Source of the DNA: UBA6224 sp963730375
GTDB taxonomy: Bacteria > Patescibacteriota > Saccharimonadia > Saccharimonadales > UBA4665
DNA length: 64,000 bases
Reading direction: 5' to 3'
NCBI GenBank assembly: GCA_963730375.1
Contig: CAVSRJ010000001.1
Coordinates: forward strand, 1-64,000
Shown here: one piece after another, positions 26,010 through 34,621 of the stretch
Position numbering within the stretch: position 1 is the stretch's first letter
How the letters are laid out: every line of letters starts with the position of its first letter
Notes under the pieces: model-generated
The model's input: only the letters and a program-made list of their open reading frames with translations
The model's database searches: none
What the model was told of the DNA's origin: nothing
Made by a program: the position numbers and the translations under genes

Positions 26010-26689
26010 TGCTCGTATCTCGCGTTTGCTCGATCGCTGACGACCTTACCGTGCTCTACCGTTATGACACGGCGTTGCAATTTATTGACGATTTCTTGGT
26101 TGTGGGTGGTTAGAAGTACCGTCGTGCCGTACTTATTGATCTTTTCGAGGACTTTGATAACATCCCAGGCGTGCTTGGGGTCAAGGTTACCCGTTGGCTC
26201 GTCCGCAATTAGTATCTTGGGCTGACGGACAATGGCGCGCGCAATCGCCACTCGCTGTCTCTCACCACCGGACAACTCGAGCGGCATGCGCTTTTCCTTG
26301 CCCTTCAGATTGACGATGTCGAGGACTTTTGGCACGGTATGACGAATCTCTTTGTTGCCCATGCCAACTATCTCAAGTGCGAAGGCGACGTTCTCAAAAA
26401 CGGTTTTGTTGGGCAATAGTTTGAAATCCTGGAACACCACTCCAATCTTGCGTCGCAGCAGCGGTATATCTTTGTCCTTTAGTTTGTCGTAATCGATGCC
26501 ACCAATAATAATTTTGCCGCTGGTTGGTCGCTCTTCGCGCGTCAGCAAACGCAGCAGTGTCGTCTTGCCGGCACCACTCTGCCCCACCACAATAACAAAC
26601 TCTTTTGGCTCCACATGCAAACTGATCCGCTCTAGTGCCGACCCCATATTCTTGTTATAGGTCTTGGTTACCCGATCCAACAAAATCAT
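26006..26689 (-). CDS. ftsE: Cell division ATP-binding protein FtsE
   Basis: The ABC ATPase has Walker A G-Q-S-G-A-G-K-T-T, Q-loop V-F-Q-D-F-K-L-L, signature L-S-G-G-E-R-Q-R-V and Walker B I-L-I-A-D-E-P-T-G-N-L-D. The ATG at 26689 is chosen because TATAAT lies 8 bases before it; the start two codons upstream would leave only 2 bases. FtsE and FtsX form the complex that couples division to peptidoglycan hydrolysis. Confidence 0.96.
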   Translation of the reverse strand: MILLDRVTKTYNKNMGSALERISLHVEPKEFVIVVGQSGAGKTTLLRLLTREERPTSGKIIIGGIDYDKLKDKDIPLLRRKIGVVFQDFKLLPNKTVFENVAFALEIVGMGNKEIRHTVPKVLDIVNLKGKEKRMPLELSGGERQRVAIARAIVRQPKILIADEPTGNLDPKHAWDVIKVLEKINKYGTTVLLTTHNQEIVNKLQRRVITVEHGKVVSDRANARYEQ

Positions 26690-26721
26690 TAGCACTAATT
26701 ATAGCAGAAAACCGCTGGTGG

Positions 26722-27816
26722 CTACTGTGTACTTTCGCCGAGTGTACTTTCCAGATATGCATCAATGAATGGCTCGAGGGCACCATTCAATACGTCATCG
26801 GGACTCGAAGTTTCGTAGCCGCTGCGGAGGTCTTTGACTTGCTTGTACGGATGGAGGACGTAGTTACGAATCTGGCTACCGAATTCGTTGGCGGCACTCG
26901 GCCCCTTTAGCTCACTGACCTTCTCGGCGTGCTGCTCCAGCTGCAATTGTGCCAACCGCGACCGCAAGATGGTCATGGCAGTTTCCTTATTCTGCAATTG
27001 GCTGCGCTCATTCTGGATGGCTACCGTAATACCAGTCGGCAGATGGGTCACCCGCACCGCAGAGTCGGTCGTATTCACACTCTGACCACCATGGCCACCA
27101 CTACGATACACGTCAATCTTCAGATCTTTTTCATCAATCTCTACGTCTTGCGGCTGGTCAATTTCGGGCAAGACATCCACCTTGGCAAAGCTCGTTTCGC
27201 GCGAAGCAGCTGAGTTAAACGGGCTCTGGCGAACTAGGCGATGGACACCATGCTCGCCCTTGAGCTGTCCGTAGACATTTGTGCCTGCAAAACGGATGGT
27301 GGCACTTTTGATACCTGCCTCATCACCGGCGGATTCATCGTATATTTCAGTTTTTACCCCCGACGATTCTGCCCAGCGCAAATACATGCGCTCCAACATC
27401 TGGGCCCAATCTTGCGCATCGGTGCCGCCAGCGCCGGCATAAATATTCACGATGGCATTGTGGTCGTCGTAGGGTCCGTTGAAACGCAGGGTTGCTTTTA
27501 ACGATTCATAGGTCCGGGTGGCGGCATCGAGTTGCTGGGACAGTTCCGGCAACATATTCTCATCTCCGAGCTCTAATAATTCTATCGTGTCCGTAAGGCT
27601 GTCGCTCAATTGCTGCCACGGTGTCACGCGAGCATCCAATTTGGCAATCGTCTGCATGGTCTGCTGTGCCGAGCCGCTATCCTGCCAAAAGTCTGGCGAC
27701 TGACTTTGCTGCTGCAGTTTGGCGAGCTCCTTGGCGTGAGCGGCGATATCTAGTTGCCGCATGGCAACCTGCACTTCCTGGAGAAGTTGTCGTGCACGCG
27801 TCAGCTGCTCATCCAT
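26722..27816 (-). CDS. prfB: Peptide chain release factor 2
   Basis: The 364-residue protein has the RF2 stop-recognition motif S-P-F (R-Q-S-P-F-N-S-A) and the catalytic G-G-Q in S-G-G-H-G-G-Q-S-V-N. The frame is continuous, so the common prfB autoregulatory frameshift is absent. Its presence shows that UGA is read as stop here. It begins 3 bases after the M16 peptidase gene. Confidence 0.97.
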   Translation of the reverse strand: MDEQLTRARQLLQEVQVAMRQLDIAAHAKELAKLQQQSQSPDFWQDSGSAQQTMQTIAKLDARVTPWQQLSDSLTDTIELLELGDENMLPELSQQLDAATRTYESLKATLRFNGPYDDHNAIVNIYAGAGGTDAQDWAQMLERMYLRWAESSGVKTEIYDESAGDEAGIKSATIRFAGTNVYGQLKGEHGVHRLVRQSPFNSAASRETSFAKVDVLPEIDQPQDVEIDEKDLKIDVYRSGGHGGQSVNTTDSAVRVTHLPTGITVAIQNERSQLQNKETAMTILRSRLAQLQLEQHAEKVSELKGPSAANEFGSQIRNYVLHPYKQVKDLRSGYETSSPDDVLNGALEPFIDAYLESTLGESTQ

Positions 27817-27819
27817 GGT

Positions 27820-29121
27820 CTAACCCTTTATATCCAAATCCCACAGACCTGAGACTTGATTGCGTAGCTTGCTAGCAAAGGTATCGCCACAGTCCCCCAG
27901 GACGCCAACTCCCCAGACATCATCCGCGAACATGGAACGGGCAATAGCGACAATATCATCCCTCTCTACGGCGGCAATTCGTGCCGGAATCTCATCATAT
28001 GCTTCAATAACACCGTCGAAGAAGTACCGTCCGCTGTATCCATTGGCAGTGCTGCCGACAGTCTGGGCGCCACGCTGGAATCGGCCGAGGGCATACTGAC
28101 GCGTTGCCACCAAATCCTCATCTGTTAGGTTGCCATCGAGGACTTTGTGGAGCTCATCAACGATAATGTGCATGAGTGCTAGTGCATTTTTGTCTGATAC
28201 CTGGGCGCCAAACCACCAATTGGTAACATCTCTGCTCTGATTATGTCCGGAGCTCATGTGATACAGCAGACCACGCTCACGAGCGGTGCCCAGAATCTTG
28301 GAATACAGCGTTTCTGTCAGGACATTGTTTAGTAAATTCAGCGCGTCGTTTTCTTTGTCACTCATGCGTCGACGCATAAACGTATCGAGATAGAAGTACA
28401 GATTTTCAACAGTGTCATTCGGAACATACACCGCATTGCTGAGTGGCTCTGGCTGCTCGAATGGCAGCTCAAAGCGGCTACCAATCTCGGGGAGCTCGAC
28501 GTTTTCGAACATCATCTCGACTTCTTTGACGCGTTTTGCTGGGAAATTCCCTGCGATCACGAACCGCATATTGCCGGTGACATGAGTGCGGCGATAGTGA
28601 TCGCGCACATCTGCTACCGTCACATTTTTCATTAATTTGAGGCGTTCGGTATCAGTCTTTACCAGCATGCCAAATGCCTGTCGCATCTCGAGGCTTAGTC
28701 GTCGGAAATGAGTGTTCGAGCGAGCCACTAATTCTTCCTGGACATTGCCAAATTCGGCTGCGAATTCATCCTCCAGGAATAGCGGTTTGGTAATCGCCAT
28801 TAGCAACAGACCAAGTACCCTCTCCCACTCAAAATCCGCACATTCCGCTTCATAGGTAATGTCATAGACTCCCGTACTGGCATTGCTATAGGCACCGTTT
28901 TTCTCGAGCTCTGCCTGAAAATCACGAGCTCGCGGAATCATTTCATTTGCGCCGAGCAGGACGTGCTCCATCAGGTGTGGTACTTCCCACTTTTTATCAT
29001 CAACTAGGTACTCACCGGCCCTGAAGTTGATGTCGCAGGTTACCACGGGTGCACCGGGAATATGCACGAGCAGACCACGCGCGCCATTTTTGAGGACAAG
29101 TTCGGTAACTGTGTGCTTCAC
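27820..29121 (-). CDS. M16-family zinc metallopeptidase (insulinase/pitrilysin-like)
   Basis: The 433 residues contain the inverted zinc motif H-x-x-E-H in V-P-H-L-M-E-H-V-L-L-G-A, with the downstream Glu in Y-D-I-T-Y-E-A-E-C-A-D. The second half carries the inactive partner domain with N-V-L-T-E-T-L-Y-S-K-I. No signal peptide is seen. It may degrade peptides in the cytosol. It lies between secA and prfB with very short gaps. Confidence 0.9.
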   Translation of the reverse strand: MKHTVTELVLKNGARGLLVHIPGAPVVTCDINFRAGEYLVDDKKWEVPHLMEHVLLGANEMIPRARDFQAELEKNGAYSNASTGVYDITYEAECADFEWERVLGLLLMAITKPLFLEDEFAAEFGNVQEELVARSNTHFRRLSLEMRQAFGMLVKTDTERLKLMKNVTVADVRDHYRRTHVTGNMRFVIAGNFPAKRVKEVEMMFENVELPEIGSRFELPFEQPEPLSNAVYVPNDTVENLYFYLDTFMRRRMSDKENDALNLLNNVLTETLYSKILGTARERGLLYHMSSGHNQSRDVTNWWFGAQVSDKNALALMHIIVDELHKVLDGNLTDEDLVATRQYALGRFQRGAQTVGSTANGYSGRYFFDGVIEAYDEIPARIAAVERDDIVAIARSMFADDVWGVGVLGDCGDTFASKLRNQVSGLWDLDIKG

Positions 29122-29130
29122 GCCAGGTCG

Positions 29131-31755
29131 CTACTTTCGTTTGCGTGCTTTAACTTTTCGCTGTCGCTCGGTCTTGCGAGCTTTTTTGCGTTTGGCGGTT
29201 GCCTTCTTTTGAGCGTCACGTTCCTCGCGGCGCACTTCTGGGTTCGACGAGCGAGCAAAATCTGCTTCGGCAAATTCTTGATCACCTTCGGATATCTGAT
29301 CGATGTTATCGACTGAGTTACGAGCTGCACGCGTCAGCTCTGTCTCGGCCATTTGCTCTAGTTGCTCCTGGCTGATTGGCTGCGAATGGAACAAGGTGCG
29401 TAGTACGTCATGGCGCAGTTGTTGCTGCATCTCTTCGAAATACAGTTGGGCGCGGCGGCGGTACTCGACCAATGGGTCTTGCTGACCTACCGACATCCAG
29501 TGAATACCCTCGCGCAAATGGTCCATGTTTTCCAGGTGCTGCATCCATAATGTATCCAATACCTGCAGATATACATCGCGTTCGATCTTGCGCATGATGT
29601 CAGCGCTAAATGCCTGCTCTTTTGCCTCGTAATATTCGAGGGCTTCGGTTTTTAGCGCATTACCAAATTTGTCAGCTGCGTTGTCGAACAAGCGGTCGAG
29701 CTGAGCCTCATCCAGCGGGAACACCTCTCGCACAATATCCTCAAAGCCCTCGCTCGTCAGCTGTGGTGAGCCCGCCATAGCAGTTGCCTCGTCGCCAATC
29801 AATTGCTTGATACGCTTGCTAATATCGTCGTGTAGCAGGATTTCGCGGCGCATGCTGTACGTCGCCTTACGGTGACGGTTCATAACATCGTCGTACTGCA
29901 CTACGTTTTTACGAGTGTCGAAGTGGAAGCCTTCGACCTTTTTCTGCGCACCCTCGAGGCTACGACTAATCATTCGATTCTCGATAGGGGTTTCGTCATC
30001 AACACTGAGCCGTGCCATCACATTGGCAATACGCTCACCGCCAAAGACACGCATCAGGTCGTCCTCGGTACTCACAAAGAACTGTGTCACACCAGGATCG
30101 CCCTGTCGGCCAGCACGTCCACGCAGCTGGTTGTCGATACGTCGTGACTCGTGCCGCTCACTACCGAGCACAAACAGACCACCGAGATCCTTGACGCCAT
30201 CACCTAAGACAATGTCGGTACCACGTCCGGCGATGTTGGTTGCGAGCGTCACGCCGCCCTTCTGTCCGGCGGCGGCCACAATCTTGGCCTCGCGCTCGTT
30301 GTTTTTTGCGTTCATGACCTGGTGCGGTACTTTTTCCTTGGTGAGTAAGTTGCTGAGTAATTCGTTTTTCTCAATCGAAACGGTTCCGAGCAGCACGGGC
30401 TGACCCTTTTGATTGAGCATCTTTACCTCACGAGCAATCGCCTTAAACTTGGCTTCCTCTGTACGGTAAATACGATCTGGCTTATCAAAACGAGCCAGTT
30501 TGCGGTTTGATGGTATCTCGACAACATCGAGTTTGTAGATCTGGTGAAATTCTTCGGCCTCTGTTAGCGCCGTACCGGTCATACCTGACAGTTTTTCGTA
30601 CAAGCGGAAATAGTTCTGGAAACAAATCGTCGCCAGCGTCATCGATTCCTCTTGAACCTCCACACCTTCTTTCGCCTCGATAGCCTGGTGCAGACCTTCG
30701 TTATAGCGCCGACCCGGCAATAGACGTCCGGTAAACTCATCTACAATGACGACTTCGCCTTCTTTTGTCACCACGTAATCTTTGTCGCGCTTGAAGAGAG
30801 CCTGCGCCTTGAGCGCCTGTTGCAGGTGGTAGATGGTCCGGATGTTCTCAGAACCATACAGGTTCTTGATACTCAAGGCTTTTTCAATCTTTTCAACACC
30901 GTCGTCGGTCAGGATAACGGTTTTTCGCTTTTCGTCAGTCTCGTAATCTTCATCCCGTTTGAGTGGACGCACGACTTTCGCAAACTGTGCATAGGCATTT
31001 CCGCTCGTCACACTCGGTGCACTAATAATCAACGGCGTACGGGCTTCATCGATGAGGATAGAGTCGACCTCGTCGACGATGGCGTAATGCAAATCCCGCT
31101 GACGCAGTTGCTCGGTCTCGCGCACCATGTTGTCTCGCAAATAGTCAAAGCCGAATTCGTTGTTGGTTCCATAGGTGATATCAGCCGCATAGGCTTCCCG
31201 ACGACTGCATGGCATCAGGTGATGGAAGCGAGGATCGTCATGCTCGTCGTTGGTGAACTTGGGGTTATATATATACGACTGCTCGGCCATGATGACCGCA
31301 GTGCTCAATCCCAAAAAGTGGTAGACCTCGCCCATCCAGCCAGCGTCACGCTGTGCCAGATAATCGTTTACAGTTACGACATGCACGCCCTTGCCGGTCA
31401 GACCATTAAGGTACACTGGCAGCGTAGCCACTAACGTCTTACCTTCACCGGTCTTCATCTCGGCAACGTTTCCTTCGTGCAGCACCATGCCACCAATCAT
31501 CTGCACATCAAAGTGTCGCATGCCCAGCGTTCGGCCGGCCGCCTCACGAACTATCGCAAATGCATCAGGCAGAACGGTATCCAACGACTCTTTCTCGAGT
31601 CGCTTTCTCAGCACCTGGCTCTGTTCCTGTAGTTTTGTATCGGTCAGCTTCTTGTACTTGTCCTCGAGCCGGTTGATGTCCTCTACGCGTTTGCGCAAAC
31701 GCTTGACGGTTCTGGCTTGCGGGTCACCCAATACTTTTTTGAACACACGATGCAT
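29131..31755 (-). CDS. secA: Preprotein translocase ATPase SecA
   Basis: The 874-residue motor drives protein export through SecYEG. Walker A is M-K-T-G-E-G-K-T-L-V-A and the DEAD region is I-V-D-E-V-D-S-I-L-I-D-E-A-R-T-P-L-I-I-S. It also has T-N-I-A-G-R-G-T-D-I-V-L-G and G-R-A-G-R-Q-G-D-P-G. The C-terminus is a basic tail (K-R-K-K-A-R-K-T-E-R-Q-R-K) with no SecB-binding zinc motif. A GGGAG Shine-Dalgarno lies 11 bases before the ATG. A TACAAT promoter lies about 80 bases upstream. Confidence 0.98.
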   Translation of the reverse strand: MHRVFKKVLGDPQARTVKRLRKRVEDINRLEDKYKKLTDTKLQEQSQVLRKRLEKESLDTVLPDAFAIVREAAGRTLGMRHFDVQMIGGMVLHEGNVAEMKTGEGKTLVATLPVYLNGLTGKGVHVVTVNDYLAQRDAGWMGEVYHFLGLSTAVIMAEQSYIYNPKFTNDEHDDPRFHHLMPCSRREAYAADITYGTNNEFGFDYLRDNMVRETEQLRQRDLHYAIVDEVDSILIDEARTPLIISAPSVTSGNAYAQFAKVVRPLKRDEDYETDEKRKTVILTDDGVEKIEKALSIKNLYGSENIRTIYHLQQALKAQALFKRDKDYVVTKEGEVVIVDEFTGRLLPGRRYNEGLHQAIEAKEGVEVQEESMTLATICFQNYFRLYEKLSGMTGTALTEAEEFHQIYKLDVVEIPSNRKLARFDKPDRIYRTEEAKFKAIAREVKMLNQKGQPVLLGTVSIEKNELLSNLLTKEKVPHQVMNAKNNEREAKIVAAAGQKGGVTLATNIAGRGTDIVLGDGVKDLGGLFVLGSERHESRRIDNQLRGRAGRQGDPGVTQFFVSTEDDLMRVFGGERIANVMARLSVDDETPIENRMISRSLEGAQKKVEGFHFDTRKNVVQYDDVMNRHRKATYSMRREILLHDDISKRIKQLIGDEATAMAGSPQLTSEGFEDIVREVFPLDEAQLDRLFDNAADKFGNALKTEALEYYEAKEQAFSADIMRKIERDVYLQVLDTLWMQHLENMDHLREGIHWMSVGQQDPLVEYRRRAQLYFEEMQQQLRHDVLRTLFHSQPISQEQLEQMAETELTRAARNSVDNIDQISEGDQEFAEADFARSSNPEVRREERDAQKKATAKRKKARKTERQRKVKARKRK

Positions 31756-31887
31756 ACGTTGTCAGTCTCCCTCTGTTAGGTTGGTGCTGATTTTGGCCAA
31801 TCCAAATACCGCACCTATCAGAATTATCCTATGTATTGTATCGGTTTATTGCGTAAAATGCGAACAAAATCACCGAGTAATCGTACA

Positions 31888-31917
31888 GAAGAACCCCGCG
31901 TGTTTGCGGGGTTCCGA
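31888..31917 (-). terminator. Probable intrinsic terminator after hpf
   Basis: On the minus strand AACCCCGC-AAACAC-GCGGGGTT is followed by CTTCTG. The stem is strong; the T-tract is weak. It separates hpf from the secA promoter. Confidence 0.65.
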
Positions 31918-31937
31918 TGATTCTGTCACGAGTTGTT

Positions 31938-32312
31938 TTAGCTTGTCTCGATTGCCGCCTGGCCACCAGCACGAGCAAACAGTTTGCGTCGACGTTTGCC
32001 CTCTGTATGAAGTTCCTTGTAGTGACGGATTTGTTGCTTGAGTTTAGCTTCGACTATGTCGACAGATGCAAAGATATTCTGGGTAGATTCACGAATCTTG
32101 ATAGTGTCATGAGGTAGGTGCAGGGTGACATCGCAGACACTTTGCTTTTGCCCGCTCTCCTTGTGTTCCTTGAGGCGGACTTCGAGGTGGGCGCTGGGTC
32201 GAATGTGACGTGACATATATTTGTCGACTGACCCCAATTTTTTGGTGATGTACTTCTTGAGCTTGTCATCTAGCTCCAGATGAGTTGCGGAGAGCTCAAA
32301 TTTTTTTACCAT
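31938..32312 (-). CDS. hpf: Ribosome hibernation-promoting factor, HPF/YfiA family
   Basis: The 124-residue protein has the S30AE/YfiA fold signature (K-F-E-L-S-A-T-H-L-E-L-D-D-K-L-K-K-Y-I; H-L-E-V-R-L-K-E-H; D-V-T-L-H-L-P-H). A basic tail follows, and there is no long-form dimerisation domain. It binds idle 30S subunits and protects ribosomes at rest. The start is set by AAGGGGG upstream of the ATG. A leaderless mini-ORF starts 46 bases upstream and overlaps this start out of frame. Confidence 0.9.
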   Translation of the reverse strand: MVKKFELSATHLELDDKLKKYITKKLGSVDKYMSRHIRPSAHLEVRLKEHKESGQKQSVCDVTLHLPHDTIKIRESTQNIFASVDIVEAKLKQQIRHYKELHTEGKRRRKLFARAGGQAAIETS

Positions 32313-32358
32313 CGTTCCCCCTTCTAGCAATGCCATGGTTAGGGTTGGCAAGGCTCAT
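32296..32358 (-). other. Possible leaderless mini-ORF overlapping the hpf start
   Basis: TACAAT is followed by 6 bases and an ATG. The 20-codon frame starts M-S-L-A-N-P-N-H-G and ends N-D-G-K-K-I with its stop inside hpf, so ribosomes on it would run through the hpf Shine-Dalgarno. May be incidental. Confidence 0.3.
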
Positions 32359-32405
32359 ATATATTGTACCAAGTCGACGCAACTGCGAAGTCAAAAATTC
32401 GACAA

Positions 32406-33650
32406 CTAGAGACTTTCTTTGCCGCCCAGGTAGGGTCGCAGCACTTCCGGGACGCGAAGCGTGCCGTCTTGGTTCTGGAAGTGCTCCATAACGGCAACGA
32501 GCGATCGCGCCAATGATACCGCGGTACCGTTCAGTGTATGCAACACCTCAATAGTGCCGTCCTTGCGTCGAACCCGAATGTTAAGGTTTCGTGCTTGGAA
32601 ATCGGTGCAGTTACTACAGCTGGTCAGTTCACGGTACTTGCCGTCAACCGGCGACCAATACTCGATGTCGTATTTCTTGGCAGCGGGCGCCCCGAGATCG
32701 CCGGCCGCGATGTTAATCACGTGATATGGCACCCCGATTGCTTGCCATAGCTCTTCCTCAATCCCTAGCAGCTTTTCATGCATCTCCTGACTCTGTTCCG
32801 GCGTCGTGTAGGCATACATCTCTAGTTTGTTGAACTGGTGTACCCGGAACAAACCGCGAGTGTGCTTGCCGTAGGTACCAGCTTCTTTGCGATAACATGG
32901 GCTGAGTCCGGCATACATAAGTGGTAGCTTATCTTCGTCGATAATTTCATCAGCGTGGTAGCCAGTCAGGGGTATCTCCGCCGTTGCAATCAGCGATAAA
33001 TCTTCGCCCTCGATAGCGTATTCGTCACTCTGGTCACTACTACGGGGCGCAAAACCGGTACCAGTCATGGTCCGAGCGTTCACCATGTGTGGTACTGTCA
33101 TGAACGTAAACCCCTTCTCTATAAGGAAGTTTAGCGCAAATTGCGTAATGGCGTTTTCGAGTAGTGCCAGCTCGCCCTTCACGTAGTAGAACTTCGCGCC
33201 AGCGACTTTGGCACCTCGGTCAAAGTCGACCCAATCTCGCTCAAGCGCATAGTCCAGATGGTCTTTAGCACCCGTTGTCTGCTCTCCAACTTGTTTGATT
33301 TCGACACTGTCTTCTTCGCCACCGAGTGGCACATCATCGAACGTAATGTTCGGAACGCGGTCCATCAGCGTCAAGAACTCCTCCTCGATGCTGCCGAGCT
33401 GGTGTTCGAGCGTACCAAGTTGCTCTTTGACTTCGCGGCCTTTCGCAATCTGCTCATCAGATGGCTTGCCGCCCTTCATGCTGGTGGCAATTTCGTTGCG
33501 CTGTTGACGCAGCTCATCAACCTGTTGCTGCAGCTCACGGCGCTCCTTGTCAAAGCCAAGTAGCTGCGTTATATCGACGTCGTAGCCCTTTTGTTTAGAC
33601 TTCTCGGCCACTTGCTCTGGATTGTCTCGGATGTATTGTATGTCTAACAT
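32406..33650 (-). CDS. serS: Seryl-tRNA synthetase
   Basis: The 414-residue class II enzyme charges tRNA-Ser. The N-terminal coiled-coil arm (residues about 30-100) is followed by T-A-E-I-P-L-T-G-Y-H, motif 2 Y-R-K-E-A-G-T-Y-G-K-H-T-R-G-L-F-R-V-H-Q-F and motif 3 N-G-T-A-V-S-L-A-R-S-L-V-A-V-M-E. GAGAGGAACG precedes the ATG as Shine-Dalgarno. A leader of about 112 bases with its own mini-ORF precedes it. Confidence 0.98.
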   Translation of the reverse strand: MLDIQYIRDNPEQVAEKSKQKGYDVDITQLLGFDKERRELQQQVDELRQQRNEIATSMKGGKPSDEQIAKGREVKEQLGTLEHQLGSIEEEFLTLMDRVPNITFDDVPLGGEEDSVEIKQVGEQTTGAKDHLDYALERDWVDFDRGAKVAGAKFYYVKGELALLENAITQFALNFLIEKGFTFMTVPHMVNARTMTGTGFAPRSSDQSDEYAIEGEDLSLIATAEIPLTGYHADEIIDEDKLPLMYAGLSPCYRKEAGTYGKHTRGLFRVHQFNKLEMYAYTTPEQSQEMHEKLLGIEEELWQAIGVPYHVINIAAGDLGAPAAKKYDIEYWSPVDGKYRELTSCSNCTDFQARNLNIRVRRKDGTIEVLHTLNGTAVSLARSLVAVMEHFQNQDGTLRVPEVLRPYLGGKESL

Positions 33651-33762
33651 GGATCGTTCCTCTCGTTATGATTGATGGGTGTAAGGCATAGAGTTACAGT
33701 CGTGACCGACGAGAGCGCGGGTCATGACTAATCGCACAGCGGATATGCCCAAGGTGTATCAT
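33651..33762 (-). promoter_or_regulatory. serS leader with probable Ser-codon attenuator
   Basis: TATAAT (33770-33775) is 7 bases before an ATG that opens a 22-codon frame. Inside it AGTCATGACC pairs with GGTCACGACT (one mismatch) around a loop that contains CTCTCGT. That loop is the perfect complement of ACGAGAG, the serS Shine-Dalgarno segment. The loop includes the Ser codon TCT; the stem arms contain Ser codons AGT and TCA. A ribosome held at these codons would cover the anti-Shine-Dalgarno and expose the serS start. Confidence 0.55.
33694..33762 (-). CDS. Putative serS leader peptide, 22 aa
   Basis: The frame starts M-I-H-L-G-H-I-R-C-A and ends I-S-H-D-P-R-S-R-R-S-R-L. Three of its last twelve codons are Ser. 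It should be translated from the 5' end of the mRNA without a Shine-Dalgarno, as for many genes here. The stop lies 43 bases before the serS ATG, exactly as in proS. Confidence 0.45.
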   Translation of the reverse strand: MIHLGHIRCAISHDPRSRRSRL

Positions 33763-33784
33763 GCCGGGTATTATACTATCTTTC

Positions 33785-34597
33785 TTAGGATTTTTGGGCT
33801 GCTTTTCCCTGAATGGCCTGCAGCGTCAATTCGGTGCGTGCTCGGGCGTAGCTGCAAAATTCACAAGGTTTGCTAGGATCCATGACTTGACGACCAATAG
33901 GCGGCATATCGTCACTGTCCATACAGGCCTTCATGTCAGCCAGCGTTTTGTCGACCCATTCTGATGTGCCAGTATGAGGAAAGACGAACGTCCGGAACTC
34001 AACTTTGTTGTCAAATGCATCGAGGTCTTGACGACCGGTCGCATAGACAAAGTAGCCAGTGTTGCTGACTTTGAATCCATTTGCTCGCAGTAGCCACTGA
34101 TAAATCTCCATCTGGCGGCGATACATATCGTGCCAGCTGCCCTCAGGCCGCAGCTCGGTCACTGGTTGGTCCTTGGCCGTCGCCTTATAGTCCACCACTA
34201 TCAGTTCGCCATCGTCATTCACCCAGATATCATCGACTGCCCCAAACACGTGTAGATTGGTCGGCTCGTGCACGTGGACGATGCCGGTGAAGTTATGACG
34301 CCACGTGTCCATATTCTCGTGTTGATACGGCACCGCTTTGATCTGATTATCCGTCATCAGCGGATGCGGCATGCCTGCTTTGCGATAGCGATCGAACTCT
34401 TTCTTAAACAGTTCGTCGATAGCCTTGTTAATGTTAAACGGTGGGCTGCTGGGCCGCGTTATCTTGAGGCGGACATCCAGCCAAAAACAGCGTGGACACT
34501 GCATAAACAGCTCAATCTTGCTGCGACTGACCTTAAACGGCTTTGACTGACCCGGCTGATATGGCGCCGAGCGCTCCCTCCAATATGAATTCGCCAT
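33785..34597 (-). CDS. PD-(D/E)XK nuclease-superfamily protein (Cas4/RecB-like) with four Cys
   Basis: The 270-residue protein has the RecB-family nuclease core G-A-V-D-D-I-W-V-N-D-D-G-E-L-I-V-V-D-Y-K, with the D ... D-Y-K triad, and Q-M-E-I-Y-Q-W-L-L as the downstream motif. Cys34 and Cys37 (Q-C-P-R-C) plus Cys245 and Cys248 (C-E-F-C) are placed as in Cas4/AddB proteins that clamp a 4Fe-4S cluster, although those usually have 1+3 Cys. No CRISPR array or cas gene is nearby, so a repair or defence role is open. TATACT is 8 bases before the ATG. Confidence 0.82.
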   Translation of the reverse strand: MANSYWRERSAPYQPGQSKPFKVSRSKIELFMQCPRCFWLDVRLKITRPSSPPFNINKAIDELFKKEFDRYRKAGMPHPLMTDNQIKAVPYQHENMDTWRHNFTGIVHVHEPTNLHVFGAVDDIWVNDDGELIVVDYKATAKDQPVTELRPEGSWHDMYRRQMEIYQWLLRANGFKVSNTGYFVYATGRQDLDAFDNKVEFRTFVFPHTGTSEWVDKTLADMKACMDSDDMPPIGRQVMDPSKPCEFCSYARARTELTLQAIQGKAAQKS

Positions 34598-34621
34598 TAA
34601 GTCCCAGTATAGCAGTAATGG

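Noticed and set aside
26722..27816. Programmed frameshift in prfB
   Set aside because: The RF2 frame is continuous from its ATG to the stop; no internal UGA.
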